Below, piece after piece: positions 38,094 to 49,500 of a DNA stretch of 64,000 nt. The notes under the pieces are model-generated. The model was not told the DNA's origin and did no database searches. It worked only from the letters and a program-made list of their open reading frames with translations. The stretch comes from Streptomyces violaceusniger. GTDB lineage: Bacteria; Actinomycetota; Actinomycetes; Streptomycetales; Streptomycetaceae. Made by a program: the position numbers and the translations under genes. The stretch is taken from the NCBI GenBank assembly GCA_005405945.1, contig BJHW01000001.1, positions 7,440,001 through 7,504,000 of the forward strand, read 5' to 3'. Numbering within the stretch: the stretch's first letter is position 1; each line of letters opens with the position of its first letter.

Positions 38094-40541
38094 TCACTCC
38101 TCGCCGTCGTCGCCGTGCCCCAGCAGGAAGTCCACATCCCGCCGCTCGGTGCCCGCCGCGCCGCCGACCGTGATCTGTCGGGTCGCCGGGGCATAGCCGC
38201 TGGCCACCACCGTGTAGTGGTCGCCGGTCAGCGCCCCGAAGCCGAAGGACCCGTCCGCACCGGTGATGACCTGGCCGACCACGTCCCCGGACTCGTCCAG
38301 CAGCGAGACCCGCGCGTCCCCGAGCGGCCGGCCGCTCCGGTCCCGTACGGTGCCCCGGACCCGGGCCGCGGGCGGCAGCTCGGCGTCCACGCGCACCGGC
38401 TCACCGGCGGTGAGCTCGACCTGGGTGGCGTACGGCCGGTGCCCGGCGGCGGCCACGGTCAGCGTGTACGTCCCCGGGGCCAGCTCCGGCAGCGCGAACT
38501 CGCCCTTCTCGTCGGCGGTCACCGACCCCGCGACCTCGCCCTCGGGCCCGGTCGCGGTGGCGGTCGCACCGGCCAGCGGCTCCCCGCCGACGGCCCGTAC
38601 GGACCCGGTCAGCCCGCCCCGCCGGACAGCCGCAGATCGCAGACGACCGGCAGGTCGGACACCAGCAGCGTGGCGGCCTGCGGCTGATGCCCGGCGGCCG
38701 AGCCGATGAGGACGACGCTCGCGGTGTCGGGGGCGGGCAGGTGGTACCGGCCGTCGCGGCCGGTGACCGTACGGCCGAGCTGGCGGCCGCCCGTGTCGAT
38801 GAGGGTGACGGCGGCGTCGGCGAGCGGGGAGTCGCCGGGGCCGAGGACACGGCCGTGGATGACGCTGCCGGTGAGGACGGGGAGGTCGTCGACGACCTCG
38901 GCGTCTGCGGGGACCTCGGCGACCGCGGCGACCGCGGCGACCGGCTCCGCGGCAGCAACGGCGGCCGGAACCGGAACACCAACCGGCGCGGAGCCAGTCA
39001 CAGGACCGGAATCAGCCACCGGAGCCGAAGCGACCGCCGGAGCCGAAGCGGCAGCGGGAGCCGAAGCGGCGGCGGGAGCCGAGCCCGCCACCCGACCCGC
39101 CGCCCGCCGCCGCGCGGGCAGGCAGAGGGCGATCAGCAGACCGACGACCGAGGCGGCGCACGCCACCAGGAACGAGACCTTGAACCCGTCCTTGCTCGGC
39201 AGCGCCACCCCACCGAAGTCGATGGTCTGGTGCGCCAGGATCACGCCCACCACCGCGCTGGAGGTGGACATGCCGATCGACCGCATGAGGGTGTTGAGCC
39301 CGTTCGCCGCACCCGTCTCAGCGGCCGGGACGGCGCTGACGATCAGGGTGGGCATCGCCGAGTACGCGATGCCGATACCGACGCCGAGCGCGGTGGACAG
39401 CACCACGACCTGCCAGATGTGGTCGATCATGACGAGCCCCGCACCGTACGTCGCGCCGATGACGAGCAGCCCGAGGACCAGCGAGACCTTCGGTCCCCTC
39501 GCGGCGTTGATCCGCGCGGACAGCGGGGAGACCAGCATCATCGCGACGCCCATGGGGGCGAAGTAGAGCCCGGCCATGACCATCGACTGGCCCAGGCCGT
39601 ACCCCGTGGCCTTCGGCAGCTGCAGCAGCTGCGGAAGGATCAGCGACATCGCGTAGAACGAGAAGCCGACCATGATCGAGGTGAGGTTGGTCAGCAGCAC
39701 CTGGCGCCGCGCCGTGGTCCGCAGATCGACCAGCGGCTCGGCGGTACGCAGCTCGAAGACGCCCCAGAGCAGCAGGATCACGACCGCCGCGCCGAACAGG
39801 CCGAGCGTGGTGCCGCTCGTCCACCCCCAGTCACCGCCCTTGGTGATGGGCAGCAGCAGACAGACGAGACCGGCCGTCAGCCCGAGCGCGCCGATGGCGT
39901 CGAAGCGGCTGGGGGTGCGGACGGAGGACTCCGGGACGACGGCGAGCACGAGGGCGATGGATATCGCGCCCAGCCCGCGGCCCCGTAGAAGAGCACGTGC
40001 CAGTTGGTGTGCTGCGCCACGAACGCGGCGGCGGGCAGCCCCAGCGCGCCGCCGATGCCGAGTGACGAGCTCATCAGGGCCATCGCCGAGCCGAGCTTGT
40101 GCGGCGGAAGCTCGTCCCGCATGACGCTGATGCCGAGCGGAATGGCCCCCATGGCCCCGCCCTGGATGGCCCGGCCGATCACCATCACGACCAGGTCGGA
40201 GGTGACGGCGCAGGTCAGCGAGCCGATGACCATCAGCGCCAGCGCGACCATCAGCATCCGGCGCTTGCCGAACATGTCCCGAGCCGCCCCATGACGGGCG
40301 TGGAGACGGCACCGGCGAGCAGGGTGGCGGTGACCACCCAGGACGCGTTGGAACTGGTGGTGTGCAGCAGCTGGGGCAGCTCGGTGACCAGCGGAACGAC
40401 CAGCGTCTGCATGACGGACACGGCGATGCCGCAGAACGCGAGCACCGCCACGAAGCCGCCGCCGACCTCCCGCGGGAGCGGCGTGCCGGACGGCGCGGCG
40501 CTCAGAGGTTCCGCGACGCGAGGTGGGGCTGACTGGGGCAT
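38094..40541 (-). CDS. DHA2-type MFS exporter with C-terminal carboxypeptidase-regulatory/Cna-B-like domains, three frameshifts
   Basis: The restored protein is about 816 aa. The N-terminal two-thirds is a 14-helix drug exporter of the QacA/EmrB type: VVPLVTELPQLLHTTSSNASW, the G-D-x-F-G-x-(R/K)-R motif MFGKRRMLM, and VIGRAIQGGAMGAIPLGISV. A linker of Ala/Pro/Ser repeats follows, then three beta-sandwich domains of the carboxypeptidase-regulatory type: GSVIHGRVLGPGDSPLADA, then EFALPELAPGTYTLTVAAAGH, then RVRGTVRDRSGRPLGDARV. Joins near 40280, 39980 and 38615 each need one added G or C. Added together they make the length divisible by three. A MarR gene and an operator are upstream. The topology would place the domains in the cytoplasm or outside depending on helix count. 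Confidence 0.82.
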
Positions 40542-40593
40542 GCGAATGCCGCCTCCAAAGAAAGTTCAGGGGATTGATGGAAGCATGAGAGAT

Positions 40594-40624
40594 GTGCATC
40601 ATACACAGGGTGTGTATCGTGCAC
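40594..40624. promoter_or_regulatory. MarR-type operator between MFS exporter and marR
   Basis: GTGCATCATACAC and the opposing GTGTGTATCGTGCAC form an imperfect dyad across 31 bases in the 120-bp divergent promoter region. It is AT-richer than its surroundings. Repression of both genes by the MarR protein is the simplest reading. Confidence 0.7.
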
Positions 40625-40662
40625 ACTTCCATTGAGGGGCGCGGGGGAGGCGAGGAGGAATC

Positions 40663-41217
40663 GTGCTGGATCGTCGGCTGGAGCGGCTGGAACGCGAGCT
40701 GATGCTGGTGGCCAGGTGCTCAGTCCTGAGTCCCCGCGAACGCAAGGGCCAGGGACCGGACCCCCAGGCCCCCACGGCGCGGCCGGACACCGGCACAACC
40801 CCTGGCACCGAACCGTGCACTCCCACCCGCCTGGACCGCTCCGGCTACCTGCTCCTCTCCCGCCTGGACGCGGAGGGCGCGATGACCATCGGCCAGCTGG
40901 CCGACGCGTTCCAGCTGGACGTCTCGACCGTCAACCGCCAGACCGGCGCCCTGCTCCGGGCCGGCCTCGTCGAACGCATCCCGGACCCGGAGGGCGGCCT
41001 GGCCCGCAAACTCCGCGTCACCCCCCAGGGCGTCGACCGCATGGCGGCGGAACGGACGTGCAGGCAGACCGGCCTGTCCCGGCTCCTGGAGTCGTGGACC
41101 CCGGAGGACGTGGCCCGCTTCGAGGACGTCCTGACCCGCTTCAACCGCGAGGTGGAACGCCAGGAGGGCCGGGCCTGGCCACGGGAGGCGAACGAGGCGG
41201 TCGGCGCGCCGGAATGA
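40663..41217 (+). CDS. MarR family transcriptional regulator
   Basis: A 184-aa regulator. The N-terminal half contains a Pro/Thr-rich insertion (about residues 28-55). Then come the MarR features YLLLSRLDAEGAMTIGQLAD, FQLDVSTVNRQTGALLRAGL and the wing with RIPDPEGGLARKLRVTPQG. The GTG at 40663 follows GGCGAGGAGGAAT. It is divergent from the drug exporter and shares an operator-like dyad with it, so it probably senses the exported compound. Confidence 0.88.
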   Translation: MLDRRLERLERELMLVARCSVLSPRERKGQGPDPQAPTARPDTGTTPGTEPCTPTRLDRSGYLLLSRLDAEGAMTIGQLADAFQLDVSTVNRQTGALLRAGLVERIPDPEGGLARKLRVTPQGVDRMAAERTCRQTGLSRLLESWTPEDVARFEDVLTRFNREVERQEGRAWPREANEAVGAPE

Positions 41218-41325
41218 GGGCGCGGCGGAGGACGTTGCGAGAACAAGGGACATGACCCCTGCCACACGAGGGAACCCGCCGGGGATTCCCGACCCGGAAC
41301 GACATACCGAGGAGGCCAGGAAGAC

Positions 41326-41722
41326 ATGCCCACCCCCGCTTCCCACCCCCAGACCACCGGCACCAGCGGCGGACACCGCGTGGCCGTGGAGCGCGGCGCG
41401 CAGCACGTCACGGTCACGATTGACGGCCGCGTCGTAGCGGAGTCGACCCGCCCCTGCTCGTCCACGAAACCGGTCTCCCGGTCCGCTACTACCTCCCCCG
41501 GAGGACGTGGACCTGACCCTCTTCGAGCCCACCGACACCCACACCACCTGCCCCTTCAAGGGCGAGGCCGCGTACTGGACCTACCGCGGCCCGGCAGGCG
41601 AGGGCGCGGAGCCGCGGCCGGACGTGGTGTGGGCGTACCCGCAGCCGATCGAGAAGGTGTCGGAGATCAAGGACCACCTGTCGTTCTACGACGAGGTGGC
41701 AAAGATCGAAATCTCGAACTAG
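41326..41722 (+). CDS. DUF427 domain protein, two frameshifts
   Basis: The restored protein is about 132 aa and belongs to DUF427, a small beta-rich family of unknown role. Motifs read across three frames: HRVAVERGAQHVTVTIDGRVVAES, then LLVHETGLPVRYYLP, then EDVDLTLFEPTDTHTTCPFKG and AYWTYRG, ending near HLSFYDEVAKIEI. The missing bases are in the CCC runs near 41451 and 41497. The second is a clear case, where a CCCCC run needs one more C. The ATG at 41326 has GAGGAGG upstream. Confidence 0.8.
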
Positions 41723-41809
41723 GAGAACACCAGCACGCGACCAGGGGCACCCCGCCCCGACATCACCCCATCAGTGGCCTTCGGAGAAACCCCGGGGGAA
41801 CCCTGACGC

Positions 41810-42268
41810 GTGCACATCCACGCGTACTCGTGGCTGGGCGAGAAGGAGCTGTTCGACCGGGAGGCCCTTCGCCGCCCGCCCGACCGCCCCCGCCCGCCCG
41901 TCACGGCGGAGGACGAGGAGCACTACCGCACGCTTCTGGAAACGTTCCGCCACTCGGAGCTTCCCCACTGGAAACGTCCCTCTGGCTCCTGAAGACCCCC
42001 ACCCTCATCCGCGCCACCTTCGAAGAACCGAAGGACGCGGCCGCCTGGCTGGGCCGCGAACTGACCGAACACGCCCCCGGCTTCCTCTCCCACCAGGAAG
42101 CCGACACCGCCCGCCTGGCCCGCCTGGTCGCCACGGCCACCGCCCGCCTCACCCACGGCACGGACGTGTCCTTCGGCTTCTACCTGGGCCGCACGTCGTT
42201 CCTCTCCCTGGCCCTGGTCACATGCACCCCAACCACTGGACCCGGGACCTCCCCTGTCCCTTGCCTGA
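41810..42268 (+). CDS. Hypothetical protein, probably frameshifted
   Basis: I do not recognise this gene. The frame starting VHIHAYSWLGEKELFDREAL continues, after a shift near 41975, as TSLWLLKTPTLIRATFEEP and ATARLTHGTDVSFGFYLGR. Two further single-base losses would bring a stop at 42266-42268. The composition is coding-like (high GC3), and parts resemble small Streptomyces proteins without a known domain. Both the start and end are uncertain. The defence island begins just after it, with the convergent nuclease-helicase. Confidence 0.4.
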
Positions 42269-42311
42269 GCAGCCCCCTTCTCGCCGCAGAACCGCGCCCC
42301 CGTGCCCGTCG

Positions 42312-44285
42312 TCAGGCCACCGGCTCCGACACGCTAGCCTCGGCCTCGACGAGTTCGCGCAGCTTGGCGCGCGTCTCGGCATCCGTGGAATAGATGACGG
42401 TGCCCACCATCCCTCGGGTGAGTAGCACCTTGTAGGTGTTGCGAATCAGAAGTGCCACGTCGTCATCGGGGGTGGATTTCTTGAAGGCCGGGTCCTTGGA
42501 GGCCGTACGGTCGACAACCCATTGGTCGCCACGCCACACGAGGTCTGGGCCCAGGATGACGCCGCTCCAGTCGTACTCGAAGCCCTGAGCCGTATAGACG
42601 CAGCCGACTTGCCCGAACCCAGCTGGGTCAGTGGCCCACAGCGCGGCCGGGGGAGCGCCCATGATGGACCGCTCGCCCTTGAGATTCCAGGGACGGGCCC
42701 AACCATGGATTTGCACGTCGGCAGGCAGCGGCTCTCCAGGCTTCGCATCCGACCACTTCCAGCAGAAGCCGGCAGAGATGCGCGCTCCATACCCCTTCGA
42801 CCGACGGTCCTGCAGGAGCGTCTCCAACTCGTCGGGTGAGTCGGCGATCCGCAGTTGCATTCTGCCGTCAGGTTCCCAGCCCACCGGACCACCGTTCTCA
42901 AGCCCCAGCAGCCGCACAACCCAGCGTAGATACGCATCACTGCCGCCGCAGCGGAATTGGCTGTCCAGCCTCACCTCCCGGCATCGCAGATTCCGAGCGG
43001 CGGCCGCCGTCTTGATCTCTTCGACCGTGCCCATTTCACCGGGGCGTACGACTTGGTGCTGGTCAAGCAGGAAGACCGGTACACGGGCGACGTCGATCAA
43101 TTCATCTATCTGGCGTCTGCCTGTGCGCAGAGCGGCTGAGGTGTAGCGATTGGCGGATGTCTCGCGGATCCGGTGCGCCTCGTCGCAGACCAGCACGTCC
43201 AGACTATTGGGCTTCGCTGCCATGAAGCTGTTGAAGTACTTGAAGAGGTTCTGCACTTCACGCTTTCTTGCCCCGGCGACTTTACGCATGGTCTTGGTGA
43301 ATGACTGAGACCCGGTGGCGTGCAACGCAGGAACGCCGCGTCGGTAGAGCTCGCCGAGCACGGACAGCGCGATCACGCTCTTGCCGGTGCCCGGACCACC
43401 GGTGATGACCACGACTTCCTTGTGGTCCGCTTCGTGTGCACGCTGGACGGCCTTTAGTACATGCTGATAAGCGACTCGTTGTTCGTCGAGGAGCACGAAC
43501 TGTTCACGTTCACGTACTTCTTCGGCCGCCACGCTTATCAATTGCTTTGATGGCTGTGCTTTCGCGGCGAGCAACTGGTCGGCCGCGTCGGCGCCCGATT
43601 CCGGAGCCAACTTCGACTTCAGATATGTCAGAAATTCGCCACGCCGGTCAGCGGTGAACATCTGGCCTCGTTCGTTCAGCGCTACCTGATCCAGGCCAGC
43701 GACATCGAGTTCCTTCGCGTTGTGCAGGTATGCGGCCCCGGCGATGCGCTCGGGGTGTTGCGCGAGGGCCCCGTTGAAGGCAACCAAGTAGTCGCAGTAA
43801 CCGCGTACCTGCTCAATCGGGTTCAATACCGGCCGTCGGTAGTGACCCTCGACGCGGCATAGGGCAGGCCCGTCATCCTCATCCGGGTGTGCCTTGCTCC
43901 ACTGCTTGAGCTCGACGACGACATACGAGGGCGCCCGTGTCCTCGGGTGCACGCCGGCGAGGACAACATCGGCTCTCTTGCTGGTCAGCGGGAGTCCAAA
44001 TTCGATCAGCATCTCGACTTGCCCGAGACCGGCATCGAGAAGCGCGTCGGTGAGCGCTGGGAGGCTCCGATCCCAGGAACGTATCTCCGAGGGCCCTGGT
44101 CTGTAGCCATGCGTGCGAACGAACTGCTCTGTGAGATGCAGACCCAGCGACCCATCGAGGCGGCGTACGACGACCGCGGCGGCGGAGTCACGGAACAGCA
44201 AGGAATGCCCCCAGGCAGCACGAAGTAGCTCGCGCGGGTGGAGGCATGTCCGGGGCACGTACGCCGGAAGCCTGTCGGGCCGCAA
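42312..44285 (-). CDS. PD-(D/E)XK nuclease - DUF2075 helicase fusion, copy 1
   Basis: A 657-aa protein likely to be a DNA/RNA helicase-nuclease in the phage-defence island. The N-terminal quarter has a restriction-nuclease-type core: MLIEFGLPLTSKRADVVLAG with Asp and, after a turn, VVVELKQW with Glu-x-Lys. The SF1-like DUF2075 motor follows: Walker A TGGPGTGKSVIALSV, DEAH-type VLVCDEAHRIRE, VFLLDQHQVV, FRCGGSDAYLRW, GFEYDWSGVILG and the C-terminal LLTRGMVGTV. DUF2075 is related to the helicase part of Schlafen proteins. TTG at 44285 opens a frame starting MRPDRLPAYVP that aligns with its paralogue (CLHPRE). GC is slightly lower than in core genes. Confidence 0.82.
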   Translation of the reverse strand: MRPDRLPAYVPRTCLHPRELLRAAWGHSLLFRDSAAAVVVRRLDGSLGLHLTEQFVRTHGYRPGPSEIRSWDRSLPALTDALLDAGLGQVEMLIEFGLPLTSKRADVVLAGVHPRTRAPSYVVVELKQWSKAHPDEDDGPALCRVEGHYRRPVLNPIEQVRGYCDYLVAFNGALAQHPERIAGAAYLHNAKELDVAGLDQVALNERGQMFTADRRGEFLTYLKSKLAPESGADAADQLLAAKAQPSKQLISVAAEEVREREQFVLLDEQRVAYQHVLKAVQRAHEADHKEVVVITGGPGTGKSVIALSVLGELYRRGVPALHATGSQSFTKTMRKVAGARKREVQNLFKYFNSFMAAKPNSLDVLVCDEAHRIRETSANRYTSAALRTGRRQIDELIDVARVPVFLLDQHQVVRPGEMGTVEEIKTAAAARNLRCREVRLDSQFRCGGSDAYLRWVVRLLGLENGGPVGWEPDGRMQLRIADSPDELETLLQDRRSKGYGARISAGFCWKWSDAKPGEPLPADVQIHGWARPWNLKGERSIMGAPPAALWATDPAGFGQVGCVYTAQGFEYDWSGVILGPDLVWRGDQWVVDRTASKDPAFKKSTPDDDVALLIRNTYKVLLTRGMVGTVIYSTDAETRAKLRELVEAEASVSEPVA

Positions 44286-44343
44286 TGATGTGTGAGCAAA
44301 TGCTATCGAAGAGCCCGTGAGCCCGGCTGGCGGGAACGCGTCG

Positions 44344-46315
44344 TCACGTTTTCTTGATCTTCCGCATCGGCTTGGGCAACGGATGCTTCACCGTCTCGAC
44401 CACGTGACCGCGCAAGGCATCTCGCGTGTCCTTGTCAACCGCGTAGATCACGACTCCCATCACCCCCCGAGTGAGTAGCACGTGGTACGCGTTGCGCACA
44501 CACCGCTCGATGTCGGCCTGGTCGATGGACTTACCGCGAAGCTCCGGATCATGGGTGGCCGAGCGGTCGACGCGGAAGCCGCCGTCGCCCTGCCAGACCA
44601 GGTCGGGGCCGATGATGACCCCCACCCAGTCGAACTCGAACGTCTGCGCTGTGTAGACGCAGCCGATCTGCCCCACGCCGCGTGGATCCGTGGCCCAGAA
44701 GTCGGCAGCGGGCGCACCCTGTACCGCGGACCCCGGCTTGACGTTCCAAGGACGGTGCCACCCGTCTATCGTGACGTCCGGGACCAGCTCACCATTGCCG
44801 TCGGGTTTGCTCCAGGGCCAGCAGAACCCGGCCACGATCCGAGTACTGGCACCTTCGAGCGCGCGCTCTTTGAGAAAGTCCTCCATCTCCTGCGGTGTGT
44901 CCGCGAGCTGTACCTGCATCCGCCCGTCCGGTACCCAGGGCTGCGGTGTGTGGTTGCCCACGCCGAGCAACCTGACAACCCAGTCCCGGAAGTAGGCGCT
45001 GCCCTGGGCGCGGAACATCCCACCGAGGTCGATCAGCGTGTGCTTGAGTCCCAGCGCCTGGGCGCGGTGTACGAGGTATTCGGCGGTCCCCACTTCACCA
45101 GGCCGTAGCGACTGCCAGTCGTCGAGCAGGAAGACAGGGACCCGGGCCGCGGTGATGATCTCGTCGGCCTGGGGACGCGGATCCTCCCGTTCCTCCCGCG
45201 GGGTGTACCGGTCGATGGAATGACGGCGGATGCGGTGCGCCTCATCGCAGATCACCACGTCGCAGCCGTTCTCGTCTCTCTCCTTCAGCTGGTTGAAGTA
45301 GGTGAACTGCCGGGTGGCTTCCTTCTTGAGCTTGGTCTTCGTGCCGCGTGGCGCATTGCGTGCGTACGACTCCCGCAGTGTCAGCGTGAGCGCCTTGGCC
45401 CCGACGCGTGAACGACATCCCAGCCTTCCAGGGCGAGGGTACGGCGCAGTTCCAGGGCGATGGCACTCTTGCCACTGCCCGGCCCGCCTCGGACGATGAT
45501 CACTTCCTTCATGCCGCCGTCGCGCACGCGTCGCACCGCCTCGTGGACCTCTTGGTGCGCCACCTCCTGCTCATCGAGCAGTTGAAAGAACTCCAGGGTG
45601 CCCATCCGGGCAGCCAGATTCACATCGGTGATCTTGGGGGCTCGTACTCCGGGGAGTCGATCAGGGCCTGCGCCGCCTCACCACCTGGCCTGGGCGCCAA
45701 GCGTGCGCCGAGCAACTTCCGGAACGACTCGAGTCGGTCCATGGTGTACAGCCGCCCGTGATCGCTGGGGCGAAGTTTGAAGAGGTCCAGGACATCTTTG
45801 TCATGGGCGTTGTGCATGAGCACGGCTCCGGCAACGCGCTCCGGCTTCCCACGTAGCATCGCTTTGTACTGCATCAGGTACTGGCAGTACTTCTGTACCT
45901 GGCGGACCGGGTGCAGCTTCCACTCCTCGTACCCCAGATTGACCGCTACGGATCGCTCCGGGTGGACGGTCGCGGTGCGCTGCTGCTTCAGCTCGACCAG
46001 TACGTAGGAGGGCTCGCCGCTGCCGGGGTGGACCCCGGCGAGCAGCACGTCCACGTCGGCGTTGGTGTGCGGAAGGCTGTATTCGATAAGGACTTCGACC
46101 TGTCCCAGTCCTCGTTCGACGAGCGCGTCGATCACGACCGGCAAGCTGTTCTCCCAGGCATCCACCCAGGAACTCGCCGGGGCCTTCCCCTGTTTGTGAC
46201 TTCGCTGGTATGCCTCGATCAGGCGGTCGGTGAGCGGCCGACGCTCCACCCCCGGCTGTTTCTTGACCTCGTCAGCAAGCGATGACGCCGATGCCCGGAG
46301 CAGGTAGGACGACAA
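44344..46315 (-). CDS. PD-(D/E)XK nuclease - DUF2075 helicase fusion, copy 2, two frameshifts
   Basis: A paralogue of the gene downstream of it, of the same restored length (657 codons from the TTG at 46315). The nuclease core is VLIEYSLPHTNADVDVLLAG with VLVELKQQ; Walker A is VRGGPGSGKSAIALEL, DEAH-type VVICDEAHRIRRHS, and VFLLDDWQSLRPG follows. The end has LLTRGVMGVVIY. Missing bases lie near 45645 (CCCCC) and 45410 (GGGG). Further upstream in frame, to about 46391, the sequence still reads GTCLHPREFSRAWGKS like copy 1, so the true start may be upstream with another lost base. Identity of the two copies is modest, so this is an old duplication or two separate gains. Confidence 0.78.
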
Positions 46316-46570
46316 GGACTTCCCCCATGCACGCGAAAACTCGCGCGGGTGGAGGCATGTCCCAGGAGGGAAGCCTGTCGGGCCGCGATGACAATGGGGA
46401 ACGCTAGCGCGAACTCAGGTCACACTGGCGACATCAGGCCACGGAAACGCCGAGGGGTTTCCCGAACACAGGGCGATCGCCAGCGAGGTAAGGTCGATCG
46501 GGGATTTTGCATGCGCTGGAGCGCGACGGACCGCGGAGGTCGGACGGTGACGTCAGCAAGGGGGAACGCG

Positions 46571-49500
46571 GTGCCCAAGCCCGGGCCGCCACCCAGGCCC
46601 GAGAACCAGTGGAACCAGAAACGCCCGTCCCCGTACGCATGGGAGCAGGACGCCCTCGACCACGTACGCCGCCTGATGCCGGCTGCCGAGCCCTACCGGG
46701 CCTGGGCGACCTTCTCCTTCACCGCGCAGTCCGGCCGGATCAACGAGTGCGATCTGCTGATCGCCGTCCCCGCCGGGCTCTACCTCATCGAGATCAAGAG
46801 CCACCCCGGTCGGCTGGAGAACAGGGGCTCCACCTGGAACTTCCACGGTTCCGACCGCAGACGGACCATCAACAACCCCCTCCATTTCAACGATGCCAAG
46901 TCGAAAGACCTCAAGAGGCAGCTCCAGTGGGCCGCTCGCCGACTGGGCATGAACGACCGCACGCTGCCCCGTATCGAGCCGGCCGTGTTCCTCTCGGCCA
47001 CCGACCTGGAAAGTCACCTCGACGACGTACAGCGGATCAGGGTCTTCGGCCGCGACGACGGCGCCAGCGGGCTGTCCCGCATTTGGCAGGACTTCCTGGG
47101 CCTGCCCCCTGACCGGCCCGAACAGCGCATCACCTCCGAGTTCTCCCGACACCAGCTGCCGCAGCTCCTCAAGGCCATCGGCATCCGCCAGTCGACCTCT
47201 CACCTGAAGTTCGGCGAGGCGTGGCGGATGCGGCCCCACCCGCTGGACGCCGGACAGTCGTGGGAGGACCGGCTCGCCAAACGGGTCGACGGACTGGTGC
47301 ACGAGGAGGGCCGCGTACGCATCTACCTCGTCGGCCAGCAGGCCACCGACGCCGCGAAGAAGACGACCGGACGCGCCGCCCGGCGTGAGTACCAGGTACT
47401 GCAGGGCATCACCCACCGCGGCATCGCGGCCGCCGTCGAGATCCGTGAACACGAAGCGGGACCGGCGATCCTCTTCCGCCACCGCGAAACCGATTTGCGC
47501 CTCGATCACTACCTCGCCACCCACGGCGGCCGTCTCACCCCGAGATGCGCCTCGACCTGGTGCGCCAGCTTGCCGAAGCGGTCCGCTACGCGCACAACCG
47601 CTCGCTCTACCACCGTGCCCTGGCCGCACGCTCCGTCTATGTCTCCGCCCGCCCGGACGGCTCCCGCCCCGAGCTGCGCATCACCGACTGGCAGACCGCC
47701 GCCCGTGACTTCGACACGAACGCGACCCTGCTCCGGTCGCTCGGCAACGCCACCCTGGACACCGGGCTCATCGAGGACGCCGCCCAGGTCTACCTCGCCC
47801 CCGAGACGGAACAGCCCTACGCGGACCCCATCGACCTCGACGTCTTCGGGCTGGGAGCGGTTTCGTACCTGATCCTCACGGGCCAGCCGCCGGCCACTCA
47901 GCGCAGTGCCTTGCGGGAGCGCCTGCGCACCGACTCCGGTCTGCGTCTCTTCGCCGTCGTCGACGGGGTCTCCGAGGAACTCGACAACCTGATCTACCAG
48001 GCCACCCGTCCCGAGCCCGATGACCGGCTCGGCACCGCCGACCGGTTCATCGACCTGTTGGACGCGGCCGAGGAGGAAAACGCCGCCCCCGAGCCGTCCC
48101 CCGTCACCGAAATCGATCCGCTCTCCGCTCTCCCCGGCCAGTCCCTGGATGGCGAATGGTCCGTGCGCCGGGTCCTGGGCACCGGTGCCACGGCCCGTGC
48201 GCTCCTGGTCGAGCGCATCGTCGAGGACGAGGATGGCGAAACGCACATCGAGGAGCGGGTCTTCAAGGTCGCTCTCGACCAAGAGAAGGCGGAGCGGCTG
48301 CGGGCCGAGGCCCGCGCTCTGGAGCAGGTCGGCGGCGGGACCGTCGTCCAGCTCAAGGGCGGACCGCGCGAAGTGGCCGAGCGCACCCTGCTGGAGCTGG
48401 AGTACGCGGGCGAGCGCACCCTCGGAGCCCGGCTGCGCGGCGAGGGGAAACTCTCGTACCACGAGCTGGAGCGGTACGGCAGCGATCTGTTCACCGCACT
48501 CGACCAGCTCGCGGCCAAGGGCGTGCGCCACCGGGACATCAAGCCGGACAACCTGGGCCTGTACCGGCGCAGTGACCGCACCTGGCAGTTGATGCTCTTC
48601 GACTTCTCGCTCGCCGATGCCTCCGACCGTGACATCAAGGCCGGTACTCGTGGCTACCTCGACCCCTTCCTCGGTTCGGTCCGCCGGGCGCACTACGACG
48701 ACCACGCCGAGCGGTACGCCGCCGCCGTCACGCTCCATGAGATGGCCAGCGGTGAGCGGCCTCTGTGGGGCGATGGCCAGTCCGACCCGGTCGCGAGCGA
48801 GAACGCCGAACTCTCCATCGCCTCCGAACTGTTCGAACCTGCCCTTCAGGACGGGCTGACCGCTTTCTTCGAGCGTGCCCTGCACAGTGATACCGAGCGC
48901 CGCTTCGACACACTGCGGCAGATGCGGGACGCCTGGTACGAGATCTTCCGGGCCGCCGACGCCCGTCGGCCCGCCACGACCCCCGCCACGGTCGACACGG
49001 TCTCCGATTCGGTCGAGGACACCCGTGAGGCCGCCGCCGAAGCCGCTGGCCTGGAGACGTCACTGGACGCGGCCGGGCTCTCCCCGCGTGCCATCTCGGT
49101 CGCGAACAGCCTCGGTGCCACCACGGTCGAAGGCCTGCTCGACATCCAGCCATACATCATCTCCAAAGCGCGGGGAGCGGGCGCGCTCGTCCGCAAGGAG
49201 CTCAACCGGCGACGCAAGCAGTGGGCCGCCCGGCTCAGGCAGTCCGCCGTACCGGTGGTACGGCCCGCGCGGCCGGGGCCGGAGGCCGAGGCACCCGCGA
49301 CGCGAGCGGAGACCGTCCTCTCCATCGATGACATGGCCGCACGGCTGGCTCCCGCCACCGGGCGCAAGGGATCGCACCGTCCCGAAGCCATCCGGCTGAC
49401 CCTCGGCCTGCCGCCGGAGGACGGTGGGCTGTCACCGCTCGGCCCTTGGCCGGTACAGGCGCGCGTCGCCCAGCGGATCGGCATCCAGCAGCCGCCTGTC

